Counted from the first letter of the stretch, positions 9,558 through 18,605 are shown. The stretch: 64,000 bases of DNA from Devosia sp. 66-22 (GCA_001899065.1 MKUZ01000007.1:106230-170229); one strand, 5' to 3'. Notes: generated by a model not told the origin, from the sequence alone. Made by a program: numbers and translations.

Positions 9558-11158
9558 TCAGTACCTGTCACTCGCATGGCGCACCGGCCGATACACGAAG
9601 TCGGTGAAGTCCGCCTGGAGCGCCGTTCCATTGAGGTCGCTTGCCGCCACGCCGACAAAGGCGCCTGTGAAGTTGCCGTGCTCGCCGGCCGGATAGCCCG
9701 TCTCGTCGCTGAGCGTCGAGGCATCGAGCACCGGACCGATCGCGGTCCACTCGCCCTGCTCCAGCGCATAGAAGAACCGGAAGCTCGCGCCACGCACTTC
9801 GATCCTGAGCCGCACCGGGCCCGCATCGGGGATCGGCACGGGCGGTGCGCGCAGATCGAGATTGCCCATCGGGTCGGACGCAACCGACATGATGAGCAGC
9901 TCGCGCCGGCCGTCCGAATGCGCGGTGACGGTGAGATAGTGGAAGTTGTAGCGATTGTAGAAGCCGGTGAGGCCGGCGAACTGCCGTTCGTCGGCGGGCG
10001 CGAAATCGAGCGTCACCTCCGCGTCGTAGGAGAAATGCTGCTGGCGGCGCGCCACCAATGCCTGTTCGAACCAGGAGCCGATCGATTCGCGCCCGAACAG
10101 GCGCAACCGGCCGCCGCCCGCTTCAAAGATGCGCTCGGGCTCGGGCGTGCGCAGCCACTGGAAATCGAGGGGCAGGCCATCGGCGAAGTCGTAGCGCCGC
10201 TCTGCCCAATAGGCCGCCTCGTCGCGCAGCCCCGGCACCTCGACCTCGAGCGCCGGCACCTGCCCGCTCTTGAGCCAGAGCCAGCCATCGCGCCACTCGG
10301 CTTCCTGGATCGCGGTCTCGCGCCCGAGCACGCAGCGCCTGTACTGGCCGGTGGGCCGGCCCATCAGGTGCACGAAATAGGTTTTGCCGTCCGGTGTCTC
10401 GACGATGTCGCCATGGCCTGAGCGCTGCACCGCGTTGAACGGCGCGTCCTTGGCGGTGACGAGGTGTTTTTCGGGGTGCAGCTCGTAGGGGCCGTCGATT
10501 GAGCGCGAGCGCGCGAAGGTCGAGGCGTGCTCGTAGCCGGTGCCGCCCTCGGCGGTGAGCAGATAGTACCAGCCATCGCGCTTGTAGAGATGCGGCCCCT
10601 CCACCAGCTTGAGGTCGGTGCCCTGGAAGATGTTCTTCCGCGGCCCGACCAGCTTGTTCTGCCCGGGGTCGTATTCCTGCAGCGCGATGCCTTCGAACAG
10701 CAGCGGCCGCACGCGATGGTCCCACAGCATGTTGACGAACCATTTGCGGCCGTCGTCGTCGTGGAACAGCGAGGGATCGAAGCCCGACGAGTTCACATAG
10801 ACCGGGTCGCTCCACGGCCCCTCGATCGCCGGCGCGGTGACGATGTAGTTGTGCACGTCCTTGAACGAGCCTTCCTTGCGCTTGACGTCGGTGTAGACCA
10901 GCCAGAACTGCGTTCCATCATGGGTGAGGCACGGAGCCCAGACGCCGCACGAATCCGGATCGCCGCGCATGTCGAGCTGGCTCTTCCGGCTCAGCGGCCG
11001 CGTGACGACCTGCCAGTTGGCGAGATCGCGCGAATGGTGGATCTGCACGCCCGGGAACCACTCGAAGGTGGACGTCGCGATGTATAGTCGTCCCCGACAC
11101 GCAGGATCGACGGATCGGGATTGAAGCCGGGCAGGATAGGATTGCGGAGTGTGGGCAT
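9558..11158 (-). CDS. Glycoside hydrolase family 43 beta-xylosidase-like protein, frameshifted near its start
   Basis: GH43 enzymes remove xylose or arabinose from xylo-oligosaccharides. The body reads IATSTFEWFPGVQIHHSRDL, then WAPCLTHDGTQFWLVYTDV and FDPSLFHDDDGRKWFVNM, which matches GH43 subfamilies with a C-terminal beta-sandwich (~residues 320-530). The natural start is the ATG at 11158, with GGGAG upstream and the reading MPTLRNPILPGFNPDPSIL. That frame runs into the main frame at about 11083-11090, where DDY should be followed by YIATST; one base, probably a T, is missing. The remaining open frame can begin upstream at a TTG (11192), but its N-terminal residues do not fit the family. 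It is either a recent inactivation or a sequencing error; the rest is intact. It lies downstream of xylA. Confidence 0.85.
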
Positions 11159-11173
11159 GGTGCTCCCTGAGAA

Positions 11174-11244
11174 GCGAATAGGGAGTAGCCAATAGCGAAT
11201 AGGGAAGACGCGCCCCTATTCGCTACTCGCTATTGGCTATTCGC
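11174..11244. repeat. Imperfect inverted repeat built from CGAATAG/CTATTCG units between xylA and the GH43 gene
   Basis: Two 31-bp arms (11174-11204 and 11214-11244) flank a 9-bp spacer. Each arm is a mosaic of 7-8-bp units such as GCGAATAG, AGTAGCC and AATAGCG. The outer 8 and inner ~12 positions pair perfectly and the middle is scrambled. In RNA this would form a long stem between the xylA stop (11249) and the GH43 start (11158). It may be a dispersed intergenic repeat, an mRNA-stability hairpin or a partial terminator; there is no T-run on the transcribed strand. Confidence 0.7.
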
Positions 11245-11248
11245 TTAC

Positions 11249-12556
11249 CTACACGAACCGATTCACCAGGTTTTCGAGATACTCCTGCTGCCCGGATTTC
11301 GGTTGCGGGTTGATGTTGTCGGCGTCCACCCAGTCGGCGATCTGGGCGAGCGTGCGGCCGCCCGACAGCATCGCTGCGGCGCCCTTTTCCTTCCAGCCGG
11401 CGTAGCGCTCCTCGATGACGCGGTCATAGGTGCCGTCCTCGAGCATCGCCGCGGCGCCCTTGAGGCCGCGGGCGAGCGTGTCGAGGCCACCGATGTGGCC
11501 ATGGAGCAGGTCGGCGGGATCGAGCGACTGACGGCGCACCTTGGCGTCGAAGTTGAAGCCGCCATTGCCCAGCCCGCCATTCTTGAGGATCTGGTAGAAG
11601 GCCAGCGCCATCTCGCCCGGATTGTTGGGAAACTGGTCGGTGTCCCAGCCGCTCTGCAGATCGTTGCGGTTGGCGTCGACGCTGCCGAGGATTCCGAGCG
11701 AGCGGGCGACGGCCAGCTCGTGCTCGAAGCTGTGGCCGGCGAGGAAGGCATGGCCGACCTCGATGTTGACCTTGACGTCCTTTTCGAGGCCATAGGTCTT
11801 CAAGAAGCCGTAGACCGTCGCGACATCGTAGTCGTACTGGTGCTTGGTCGGCTCCTGCGGCTTGGGCTCGATCAGGAGCGTGCCCTTGTAGCCGATCTTG
11901 CGGGCATGCTCGACCACCAGAGACAGGAAGCGCGCGGCCTGGTCCTGCTCCTGCTTGAGGTTGGTATTGAGCAGCGTTTCGTAGCCTTCACGGCCGCCCC
12001 ATAGAACGTAGTTCGCCCCGCCCAGCTCGTGGGTGATCTCGAGCATGGTGCGGACCTGCCCGGCGGCATAGGCGAACACATAGGGGTCGGGATTGGTGGC
12101 GGCGCCCGCCATGTAGCGGCGGTTGGCGAAGAGATTGGCGGTGCCCCAGAGCAGCCTGGTGCGGCTCTTTTCCATCTTCCTCGCGAAGATGTCGGTGATG
12201 GCGCGCAGGTTCCTGTTGCTTTCGGCGAGGCTGTCGCCCTCGGGCGCCACGTCCACGTCGTGGAAGCAGAAGAACGGAATGTCGAGCAGGTCGAAGAACT
12301 CGAAGGCGATGTCGGCCTTGAGCCTGGCGCCGTCCATGCCCTTGTCATGCCAGGGGCGTGCGAAGGTGCGGCCGCCGAACGGGTCGCCGCCTTCCCAGGC
12401 GAAGGTATGCCAGTAGGCGACGGCGGGGCGGATGTGGTCCTCCATCCGCTTGCCCAGCACCAGCTCGTCCTTGTTGTAGTGGCGATAGGCCAGCGGATTG
12501 GTCGAGGACGGGCCCTCGAACCTGACGGGCGCGACGCCCTTGAAGAAATCGGTCAC
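11249..12556 (-). CDS. xylA: Xylose isomerase
   Basis: Class II xylose isomerase that converts D-xylose to D-xylulose in the cytoplasm using two divalent metals. The 435-residue protein starts with GTG at 12556 ([16 protein letters not shown]). It has [17 protein letters not shown] with the catalytic His, [29 protein letters not shown], and [24 protein letters not shown] with metal ligands. Its GTGA start overlaps the xylB stop by 4 bp, showing translational coupling. It is the second gene of the xylB-xylA-GH43 set. Confidence 0.97.
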   Translation of the reverse strand: MTDFFKGVAPVRFEGPSSTNPLAYRHYNKDELVLGKRMEDHIRPAVAYWHTFAWEGGDPFGGRTFARPWHDKGMDGARLKADIAFEFFDLLDIPFFCFHDVDVAPEGDSLAESNRNLRAITDIFARKMEKSRTRLLWGTANLFANRRYMAGAATNPDPYVFAYAAGQVRTMLEITHELGGANYVLWGGREGYETLLNTNLKQEQDQAARFLSLVVEHARKIGYKGTLLIEPKPQEPTKHQYDYDVATVYGFLKTYGLEKDVKVNIEVGHAFLAGHSFEHELAVARSLGILGSVDANRNDLQSGWDTDQFPNNPGEMALAFYQILKNGGLGNGGFNFDAKVRRQSLDPADLLHGHIGGLDTLARGLKGAAAMLEDGTYDRVIEERYAGWKEKGAAAMLSGGRTLAQIADWVDADNINPQPKSGQQEYLENLVNRFV

Positions 12557-14016
12557 TTACGAGCCTCCTCGATAGCCGGATAGAGCGCGCGGTAGCGCTG
12601 GTATTGCTGCGTGTAGGCATCCCGCAGAGCGGGATCGGGTTCGATCACCCGGCGGATGCCGGGCATGGTCATCACCTCGGCCGGATCGGCGCCTTCGGCG
12701 GCGCACAGGCCGAGACGCGCAGCGCCGAGGGCGCCGCCGAAATCGCCGTCCTCGGGCAGCGCGATCGGGGTGTCGAGATTGGTGGCGATGAGCTTGAGCC
12801 AAAGCGGCGACTTGCTGCCGCCGCCCACCGCGAGCAGCTGCCCGAACGAGGTTCCAGCCTCCCCCAGCACGCGCTGGCAATCGCGGAAGGCGAAGGTGAC
12901 GCCCTCCATCACCGCCTGCGCAAGGCGCGCGGTGTCGCTCAGATGCGAGAGGCCCACGAACGAGCCGCGCGCCCCGGCATTGTTGTGCGGGGTGCGCTCG
13001 CCGCTGAGATAGGGGAGGAAGATCTCTTCGCCCGGACCGTTGAAGCCGGCTTCGGCGAGGCCCGACAGCTCGGGCTGCGACCGGCCGGTGACGTGGCTCA
13101 GCCAGTTGAGGCTGTCGGTGGCGCTCAGGATCACGCCCATCTGGTGCCAGGTATCGGGGATGGCGTGGCAGAAGGCGTGCACGGCGCCGGCCGTGTTGGG
13201 GCGGAACGTCTCGTTGGAGACGAACAGCACGCCCGAGGTGCCCAGCGACACGAAGCCCTCGCCGGGCTGGATGGCGCCGATGCCGCAGGCGGCGGCCGCA
13301 TTGTCCCCCGCACCGCCGGCGATAACGACGTCGCGCCCCATGCCCCAGCGGCGGGCCAGGTCCGGCTTCAGTGTGCCGGACGGCGCGGTGCCCTCGACCA
13401 ATTCGGGCATGTGGGCCCGGGTCAGGCCGGTGACGGCGAGCAACTGATCGGACCAGTCGCGCTTTGCCACATCGAGCCAGAGCGTGCCGGCGGCGTCGCT
13501 CATCTCTTCCACGTAGTTGCCCGTCAGAAGCAGGCGCACATAGGCTTTAGGCAGCAGGACTTTGCTGATTTTGGCATGGATCTGCGGTTCGTTTTTGCGC
13601 ACCCAGGCGATCTTGGGGGCGGTGAAACCGGGCATGGCGATGTTGCCCGCGATCTCGCGCAGGCGCGGCAGCGCGGCTTCCATCTCGGCGCATTCGGCGG
13701 CCGAACGGCCGTCGTTCCACAGGATGCAGGGGCGCAGGACCTCATCGTTCGCGCCCAGCAGGGTCGCGCCATGCATGTGGCCGCTGAGCCCGATGCCGCG
13801 CACCGCGGCCATTTCCGCCGGATGCGATTTGCTCAGTGAATCCAGGGCCTTGGTGACGGCATCCCACCAGTCGGCGGGGTTCTGCTCGCTCCAGCCCGGA
13901 TGCGGGCGCACGGGCTCGACGGCCCTCGCCGTCGCCTCGCCCAGCGCCCTGCCCGCCCGGTCCATCAGCAGCGCCTTGACGCCCGATGTGCCGATATCGA
14001 TGCCCAGATAACTCAT
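12553..14016 (-). CDS. xylB: Xylulokinase
   Basis: FGGY-family kinase that phosphorylates D-xylulose to xylulose 5-phosphate for the pentose phosphate pathway. The 487-residue protein begins [19 protein letters not shown], the phosphate-binding loop. It contains [12 protein letters not shown] (substrate region), [17 protein letters not shown], and [17 protein letters not shown] near the ATP site. An 8+8-bp inverted repeat covers its start codon (14013-14034), which may allow operator or translational control. It is first in the xylB-xylA run and lies 118 bp after the LacI-type regulator gene. Confidence 0.97.
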   Translation of the reverse strand: MSYLGIDIGTSGVKALLMDRAGRALGEATARAVEPVRPHPGWSEQNPADWWDAVTKALDSLSKSHPAEMAAVRGIGLSGHMHGATLLGANDEVLRPCILWNDGRSAAECAEMEAALPRLREIAGNIAMPGFTAPKIAWVRKNEPQIHAKISKVLLPKAYVRLLLTGNYVEEMSDAAGTLWLDVAKRDWSDQLLAVTGLTRAHMPELVEGTAPSGTLKPDLARRWGMGRDVVIAGGAGDNAAAACGIGAIQPGEGFVSLGTSGVLFVSNETFRPNTAGAVHAFCHAIPDTWHQMGVILSATDSLNWLSHVTGRSQPELSGLAEAGFNGPGEEIFLPYLSGERTPHNNAGARGSFVGLSHLSDTARLAQAVMEGVTFAFRDCQRVLGEAGTSFGQLLAVGGGSKSPLWLKLIATNLDTPIALPEDGDFGGALGAARLGLCAAEGADPAEVMTMPGIRRVIEPDPALRDAYTQQYQRYRALYPAIEEARK

Positions 14017-14034
14017 GAGGCACGTACCTCATGA
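14013..14034. promoter_or_regulatory. Perfect inverted repeat covering the xylB start codon (candidate operator or translational hairpin)
   Basis: Arms TCATGAGG and CCTCATGA flank the 6-bp spacer CACGTA. The xylB ATG (14016-14014) is inside one arm and the presumptive GAGG ribosome site is inside the other. It is symmetrical like a LacI-family operator, and a LacI-type gene is adjacent. As RNA, the same sequence would sequester the start codon. Function is inferred. Confidence 0.5.
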
Positions 14035-14134
14035 CGGACCGGATTCGCGTCGATTTATGCCTCCTCGCGCGGCGTTTCCGCCGTCTTCTCCGTCAGTCCG
14101 GCCGGGTCGAGATGTCCCCGCGCCGCCTGACATG

Positions 14135-15190
14135 TCAGCGCAGATTGTCGCGCAGAAAAATGCCGATTTCAATGGTCTCGGAGTGGACCGCAGCGTCGGG
14201 CGACATCGCCACCTGCCGGGCGGCGGCGATGGCGGCGCGGATTTCGCCATCCGGATTCTGGTCGAGAACGACATCGAGCGTGCCGGCGCGCAGGGCGCCG
14301 CGCGTGGTGTCCGACAGCTCATGCGCCACGACGCGGACATTGCCGGCGCGGTGCGTCTTGCCGAGCGCCGCCACGAGGCCGGCATTGCCCGCGCCCAGAT
14401 TGTAGACGCCGGTCAGGTCCTTATGCAGCTCGAGCAGCTTGAGCGCTGCCGCCTCGGTGGCGCCGTCGTCGTCGAAGCCCTCGAGCGGGCCGACGATTTC
14501 GAGGTGCTGGAACTCGCGGCCGAGCACGCCGGCAAAGCCCTCGAAGCGCTCGCGGTGGTCGCGCAGGCCGAGCGAGCCGGCGATAATGCCGACCTTGCCG
14601 GGGGTGGCGCAGAAGCGACCGAGCAGCGACGCCGCGGTGCGCCCGGCGGCCTGGTTGTCGATGCCGATGAAATGGCGGCGCGACGAATTGGGAAGGTCGG
14701 AGACGAGGGTGATGATGGCGACACCCCGGCGGGTCGCGGCGTCGACGGCCTTGACCACCGCCGGATCGTCGGGAGCGACGATCACCGCGCAGTCGATCTC
14801 GCGCGGATTGAGCCCGTCGAGCCGGCTGATCAGCGCCGCGGGATCGAGCGCGTGATAGGGCGTGGCAGCGAGGGTCAGGCGCTCGTTGCGGATGGCGCGC
14901 ATGCGCCGGCCGACGGCGGCGACGAGGCTCTCCATGAAGGCGTTGCCGCCATCGGGGATGAGGAAGGTGACGCGCAGATCGCGTGCCCGGGCGAGGAGGG
15001 ACGCCGACAGGTCGCGGCGGAAATCGAGGGCCTTGATGGCGTTCTCGACCTTCTCGGCGGTTTCCGGCCGGACGCCGGGGCGGGCATTGAGCACGCGGTC
15101 GACCGTGGCGAGGGAAACGCCGGCCGTCCGCGCCACGTCGTGCACGGTCGCGCGTTTGCCTTCGACAGTTTCCTCCACGGGCGCCCCCAC
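14135..15190 (-). CDS. LacI-family transcriptional regulator (probable xylose/pentose repressor)
   Basis: DNA-binding repressor of about 351 residues. The N-terminal LacI helix-turn-helix reads ATVHDVARTAGVSLATVDRVLNARPGVRPETAEKV. A periplasmic-binding-protein-like sensor domain follows, with VIVAPDDPAVVKAVDAA and FIGIDNQAAGRTAASLLG. The start is GTG at 15190, or GTG at 15178 four codons later. Its position directly before xylB and divergent from the mutarotase gene suggests it controls this locus with a pentose or derivative as effector. The exact ligand cannot be read from the sequence. Confidence 0.9.
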   Translation of the reverse strand: MGAPVEETVEGKRATVHDVARTAGVSLATVDRVLNARPGVRPETAEKVENAIKALDFRRDLSASLLARARDLRVTFLIPDGGNAFMESLVAAVGRRMRAIRNERLTLAATPYHALDPAALISRLDGLNPREIDCAVIVAPDDPAVVKAVDAATRRGVAIITLVSDLPNSSRRHFIGIDNQAAGRTAASLLGRFCATPGKVGIIAGSLGLRDHRERFEGFAGVLGREFQHLEIVGPLEGFDDDGATEAAALKLLELHKDLTGVYNLGAGNAGLVAALGKTHRAGNVRVVAHELSDTTRGALRAGTLDVVLDQNPDGEIRAAIAAARQVAMSPDAAVHSETIEIGIFLRDNLR

Positions 15191-15309
15191 CGGTTTTCCC
15201 GACGTTTGGCGGTGTCACAAAGCGGCGTCAACTGGATTCGGCGCGACTCCGCGCTAGCTGCCTCGCCCGATTGCCGATAAACCCGGCGCCCGAAACTGGA
15301 GTTCACGGC

Positions 15310-16323
15310 ATGGTGGCGGTCAAACCGTTCGGCACCTTCGAAGGCAAGGACGTCACGCAGTTTACGCTGACATCGGCGACCGGCGTCGAGGTCGATATCA
15401 TCAACTGGGGCGTTGTCGTACGCGACTGGCGCGTGCCGGTGGGCGGCGCCTTGCGCTCCGTGGTGCTGGGCTTTGAGAGCTTCGACGACTACCCGGCGCA
15501 CTCGCCGCATTTCGGCGCCGTCGCCGGCCGCGTCGCCAACCGCATTGCGGGGGCCAGCTTCGAGCTCGGCGGCAAGACCTACACCGTTCCGGCCAATGAG
15601 GGGCGCAACAGCCTGCATGGCGGGCCCGAGGGCCTCGGCCGGCAGGTCTGGGAGGCGCAGGCGGACGACGCGACCAATGCGGTGGTGTTCTCGCTCACCT
15701 CGCCCGATGGCGCTGCCGGCTATCCCGGAACGCTCAAGCTCAAGGCGACCTACCGGCTCGACGGCAACAAGCTCCGCCTCGAATTCGGCGCGGTGACGGA
15801 CCGGCCGACGCCGCTCAGCCTCGTCCAGCACCAGTATTTCAACCTGGGCACAGCGGACGACGTGCTCGACCACTCCTACCGGTTCGCGGTCAACGCCATC
15901 ACCGAGGTCGACGGCGCGCTGCTCCCCACCGGCGACATCATCGAAACGCGGCCCGGTACGCAGTGGTATTTCCGCACGCCCAAGACGCTGCGAGATTCGA
16001 GCGGCGCGCCCATCGGCTATGACGGCAACATGGTGCTCGACGACGGGCGCGACCTCGCGGACCCGGTTGCGACAGTGACCTCGCCGGAGGGCGATCTGAC
16101 GCTCCGGCAATGGACCGACCGACGGGGCCTGCAGTTCTACAATGCGATGATGACCGATACGCCGGCGGGTCTGGGGCTGGGCGGCAAGACCTACGGCAAG
16201 TATTCGGGCTTCTGCCTCGAAGACCAGGCGTTCCCCGACGCCGTGCACCATCCGCATTTCCCCAGCATCATCATCACCCCCGACCGGCCCTACACCCATT
16301 GGTGCGAGTTCGAGATCAAATGA
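15310..16323 (+). CDS. Aldose 1-epimerase (mutarotase)
   Basis: Interconverts alpha and beta anomers of aldoses, feeding xylose or glucose to isomerases and kinases. The 337-residue protein begins MVAVKPFGTFEGKDVTQFTL after GGAG at a spacing of 8 bp; an upstream in-frame ATG at 15271 lacks support. Typical motifs include FGAVAGRVANRIAGASFELGG, GRNSLHGGPEGLGRQVWEA (catalytic His), LVQHQYFNLG and SGFCLEDQAFPDAVHHPHFP with the catalytic Glu. It is divergent from the LacI-type regulator and overlaps the next gene by 4 bp. Confidence 0.94.
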   Translation: MVAVKPFGTFEGKDVTQFTLTSATGVEVDIINWGVVVRDWRVPVGGALRSVVLGFESFDDYPAHSPHFGAVAGRVANRIAGASFELGGKTYTVPANEGRNSLHGGPEGLGRQVWEAQADDATNAVVFSLTSPDGAAGYPGTLKLKATYRLDGNKLRLEFGAVTDRPTPLSLVQHQYFNLGTADDVLDHSYRFAVNAITEVDGALLPTGDIIETRPGTQWYFRTPKTLRDSSGAPIGYDGNMVLDDGRDLADPVATVTSPEGDLTLRQWTDRRGLQFYNAMMTDTPAGLGLGGKTYGKYSGFCLEDQAFPDAVHHPHFPSIIITPDRPYTHWCEFEIK

Positions 16324-16844
16324 CGGTCTATGTGGCGCTGCTGCGGGCGATCGGCCCCATCTCGCATGCCACCATGCGGCCTGCCGCGCTGCGCGACAAA
16401 GCCGAGGAGGCAGGGTTCACCGACCCGGTCAACTATCTCGCCACCGGCAATTTGATCTTCTCGTCGTCCAAATCGGTGGCCGCGATGAAGCAGGAGATCA
16501 CCGGGCTGGTCGAGGGCTTCGGCCTCAAGACCAGCGAGGTGTTCATCGCCACGAAGTCGCAGATCAAGTCGATCGTCGAGGCCGACCCGTTCCCCGAAGC
16601 GTCGAAGGATCATCCGGCGAGCGTGGGCGTCTGCTTCTTCCACAAGGCGATGGACTGGCCGGACACGCTGCTCGATCCGCGGAGTCCCGAGAAGGTAGCG
16701 GCGGTCGGTGCGGCTGTTGTCATCGACTATGGCAAGGGCATCACGACGAGCAAGCTCAATGTCGAAAAGCTCACCGGAGCCCGGATGACCCAGCGCAACT
16801 GGAACACTGTTCTTGGCATCTGGCAGCGGATGAAGGACCGCTAG
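16320..16844 (+). CDS. DUF1697 family protein
   Basis: Cytoplasmic protein of 174 residues matching DUF1697: MTVYVALLRAIGPISHATM at the start, AGFTDPVNYLATGNLIFSS in the middle and a C-terminal MTQRNWNTVLGIWQRM. The biochemical role of the family is not established. It starts with an ATGA overlap on the mutarotase stop and is probably co-transcribed with it. Family assignment is confident; function is unknown. Confidence 0.85.
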   Translation: MTVYVALLRAIGPISHATMRPAALRDKAEEAGFTDPVNYLATGNLIFSSSKSVAAMKQEITGLVEGFGLKTSEVFIATKSQIKSIVEADPFPEASKDHPASVGVCFFHKAMDWPDTLLDPRSPEKVAAVGAAVVIDYGKGITTSKLNVEKLTGARMTQRNWNTVLGIWQRMKDR

Positions 16845-16867
16845 GCACCACGCCTCGCAACCGGTCG

Positions 16868-17131
16868 CTAGAGCAACGTTCGCAACTGCTTGAGCGTTGC
16901 CGACAGCACGGCGGGGTCGGTCCGGTAGAACCAGTTGCGTCCCTGCTTGTCGAGAACGAGCAGGCCCGAGGTGCGCAGTACCTTGAGATGTTCCGACACC
17001 GTGGCGACCGACAGCGACGACAGCTCGGCGAGCTCGCCAGCGGCGCGCGGGTTGTCGCGGCAGGCCAGGACGAACCGGCGCCGGTCGGGGTGCGAGAGGG
17101 CGCGCAGCACCTGGTCGAGATCGACGTCCAC
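16868..17131 (-). CDS. ArsR-family winged-helix transcriptional regulator
   Basis: Small (87-residue) DNA-binding protein with an ArsR-type winged helix: LRALSHPDRRRFVLACRD, LSSLSVATVSEHLKVLRTSGLL (recognition helix) and GRNWFYRTD (wing). No Cys metal-binding cluster is visible, so it is probably not a metal sensor. The GTG start overlaps the stop of the VOC gene by one base (TAGTG), so the VOC protein and regulator are co-translated. The dyad at 17518-17537 upstream of the pair is a candidate binding site. Confidence 0.9.
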   Translation of the reverse strand: MDVDLDQVLRALSHPDRRRFVLACRDNPRAAGELAELSSLSVATVSEHLKVLRTSGLLVLDKQGRNWFYRTDPAVLSATLKQLRTLL

Positions 17132-17490
17132 TAGCCCTGGATCAGCGTGAGCACATTGCCGGCGGGATCAGCGATCTGGGCCTTCTTGACCCAGCCGTTG
17201 TCGGTCTTGGGCAGGACGACCTTGCCGCCGCGCTCGGCCGCCGCGGCCAAGGCGGCATCGAGATCGGGCACCACGACGCCCAGGGTCAGCGACGCCGCCG
17301 GTGTTTCGACGATGGCGCCATTGGGGCTGCCCTCGGGGGTGGCGACCATGGCGTAGCCCGGGCCGCGCTCGGTGACGTCCCAGCCGAACAGCGCCGTGTA
17401 GAACAGCTTGAGCGGCGCCAGCTCGGGACCGGCGATGTCGAAATGCCCGAAGCCGTTGGGGGTATGCGTCTTTCGCTGCGGATGCGCCAT
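17131..17490 (-). CDS. VOC family protein (glyoxalase/bleomycin-resistance fold)
   Basis: 119-residue vicinal-oxygen-chelate fold protein beginning MAHPQRKTHTPNGFGHFDIAG, with LKLFYTALFGWDVTERGPG and the C-terminal AQIADPAGNVLTLIQG. The substrate is unknown. The ATG at 17490 follows an AGGAGA ribosome site and is preferred over a farther upstream start at 17514. It is the first gene of a two-gene unit with the ArsR regulator and is transcribed away from the WYL regulator. Confidence 0.88.
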   Translation of the reverse strand: MAHPQRKTHTPNGFGHFDIAGPELAPLKLFYTALFGWDVTERGPGYAMVATPEGSPNGAIVETPAASLTLGVVVPDLDAALAAAAERGGKVVLPKTDNGWVKKAQIADPAGNVLTLIQG

Positions 17491-17517
17491 GACATGTCTC
17501 CTGCCACGGCTCACAAT

Positions 17518-17537
17518 ATTTCGGGATTTCCCGAAAT
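17518..17537. promoter_or_regulatory. Perfect dyad in the VOC-ArsR / WYL-regulator divergent intergenic region (candidate operator)
   Basis: ATTTCGGGA and TCCCGAAAT form 9-bp arms separated by TT. The dyad lies 28 bp upstream of the VOC start and 44 bp upstream of the plus-strand regulator. It is well placed for autoregulation by the ArsR protein or the divergent WYL regulator. Binding is inferred from symmetry and position only. Confidence 0.55.
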
Positions 17538-17580
17538 GTCAACGCTGGCGAGTTGGTGCCGGCGCCGATAGGGTCCGGCC

Positions 17581-18297
17581 ATGGACAAGACAGAGCGGCT
17601 GTTTGCAGTGATGGACGCGCTGCGGCGCCACCGACGGCCGGTGACGGCGCAGCAGCTTGCCGACGAGCAGGCCGTCTCGGTGCGCACCCTTTATCGCGAT
17701 ATCCAGACGCTGATCGGGCTGGGAGCGCCCATCGATGGCGAGGCCGGCATCGGCTACATGTTGCGGCCGGGCTTCTTCCTGCCGCCGCTGATGTTCACGC
17801 CAGAGGAACTTGAGGCGCTGGTACTGGGGGCGCAATGGGTTCAGGGGCAGCCCGATGACGGGCTGAGCGCCGCCGCGCGGAACGCGCTGGGCAAGATTGC
17901 CACGGCGTCGCCCGACGATCTGCGCGATCGGATTTCCAACACCGGGCTGTGGGCGGCGCAGACAAGCTGGACGCGCGAATCCGAGCCGCTGCTGGGGACG
18001 GTGCGCGAAGCGATGCGGGCCGAAAAAGCGCTGCACCTGCGCTATGCCGACGAAGCGGGCAACGAGACGCGGCGGCCGGTCTGGCCGGTCACCCTCGCCT
18101 ATTACGAAGACAAGCAGATCGTGGGCGCCTGGTGCACGCTGCGGCAGGATTTCCGCAATTTCCGGATCGATCGCATCCGAGGCGCCGAGCTGGGCACCGA
18201 GCCCTTCGGCAAGCGGCGTGTCATCCTGCTCAAGGAGTGGGAGGCGATCTGGTCGGCCGCGACCACGGCTGCCGGCACCACATTGCCCGAAAGATAG
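17581..18297 (+). CDS. YafY-type transcriptional regulator (HTH_11 plus WYL domain)
   Basis: 238-residue regulator with an N-terminal winged helix (RLFAVMDALRRHRRPVTAQQLADEQAVSVRTLYRDIQTL in two parts, ~residues 6-45) and a WYL ligand-binding region (~residues 130-215) containing RPVWPVTLAYYEDKQIVGAW and FRNFRIDRI. WYL proteins often sense nucleic acid or nucleotide ligands; here the ligand is unknown. It is divergent from the VOC-ArsR pair across a strong dyad. Confidence 0.9.
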   Translation: MDKTERLFAVMDALRRHRRPVTAQQLADEQAVSVRTLYRDIQTLIGLGAPIDGEAGIGYMLRPGFFLPPLMFTPEELEALVLGAQWVQGQPDDGLSAAARNALGKIATASPDDLRDRISNTGLWAAQTSWTRESEPLLGTVREAMRAEKALHLRYADEAGNETRRPVWPVTLAYYEDKQIVGAWCTLRQDFRNFRIDRIRGAELGTEPFGKRRVILLKEWEAIWSAATTAAGTTLPER

Positions 18298-18387
18298 AGA
18301 ACCAGGGCCGCCGCGCCGCACGCCAGGGTGATCATGTCGAGGCGCATCGGATTCGACTCCTGCAGGTGCCCCGCCCATATTTCCACC

Positions 18388-18605
18388 ATGCGCGAAAGAG
18401 GCCTCTACCGATTCACCAGGCCGGCCTCCGGTGAGGAAGTCGCCATGGTGTCGTTTGGCCGCGAGCAGGGACCCACGACATCGAGCGCGGCAAGTACGAG
18501 TAGCGGGGCCACTTCCCGCGGTTCACTATGCTGCCGAACAAGGATGAGTTCGACCAGAAGCAGAAGCGGACGCCGCTTTCAGGCCGCATCATGCGTGGCG
18601 GCTGA
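18388..18605 (+). pseudogene. Decayed small ORF (possible pseudogene of an unrecognised ~72-residue protein)
   Basis: The 18298-18705 interval has no intact gene, but coding-like sequence is visible. From the ATG at 18388 the frame reads MRERGLYRFTRPASGEEVAM. Coding character then moves to another frame from about 18471 (THDIERGKYE, a TAG at 18501, then RGHFPRFTMLPNKDEFD through a stop at 18603). Codon use in the second part looks genuine. One frameshift plus one nonsense codon would explain the layout. I do not recognise the family. Confidence 0.35.

Noticed and set aside
9346..9696. Plus-strand ORF across the epimerase/GH43 junction
   Set aside because: Antisense to two conserved genes, with no motif and an amino-acid composition typical of shadow frames.
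18102..18389. Minus-strand ORF with a membrane-like segment (AAALVLYLSGNVV)
   Set aside because: Most of it is antisense to the WYL regulator gene and has no ribosome site; probably chance hydrophobicity.
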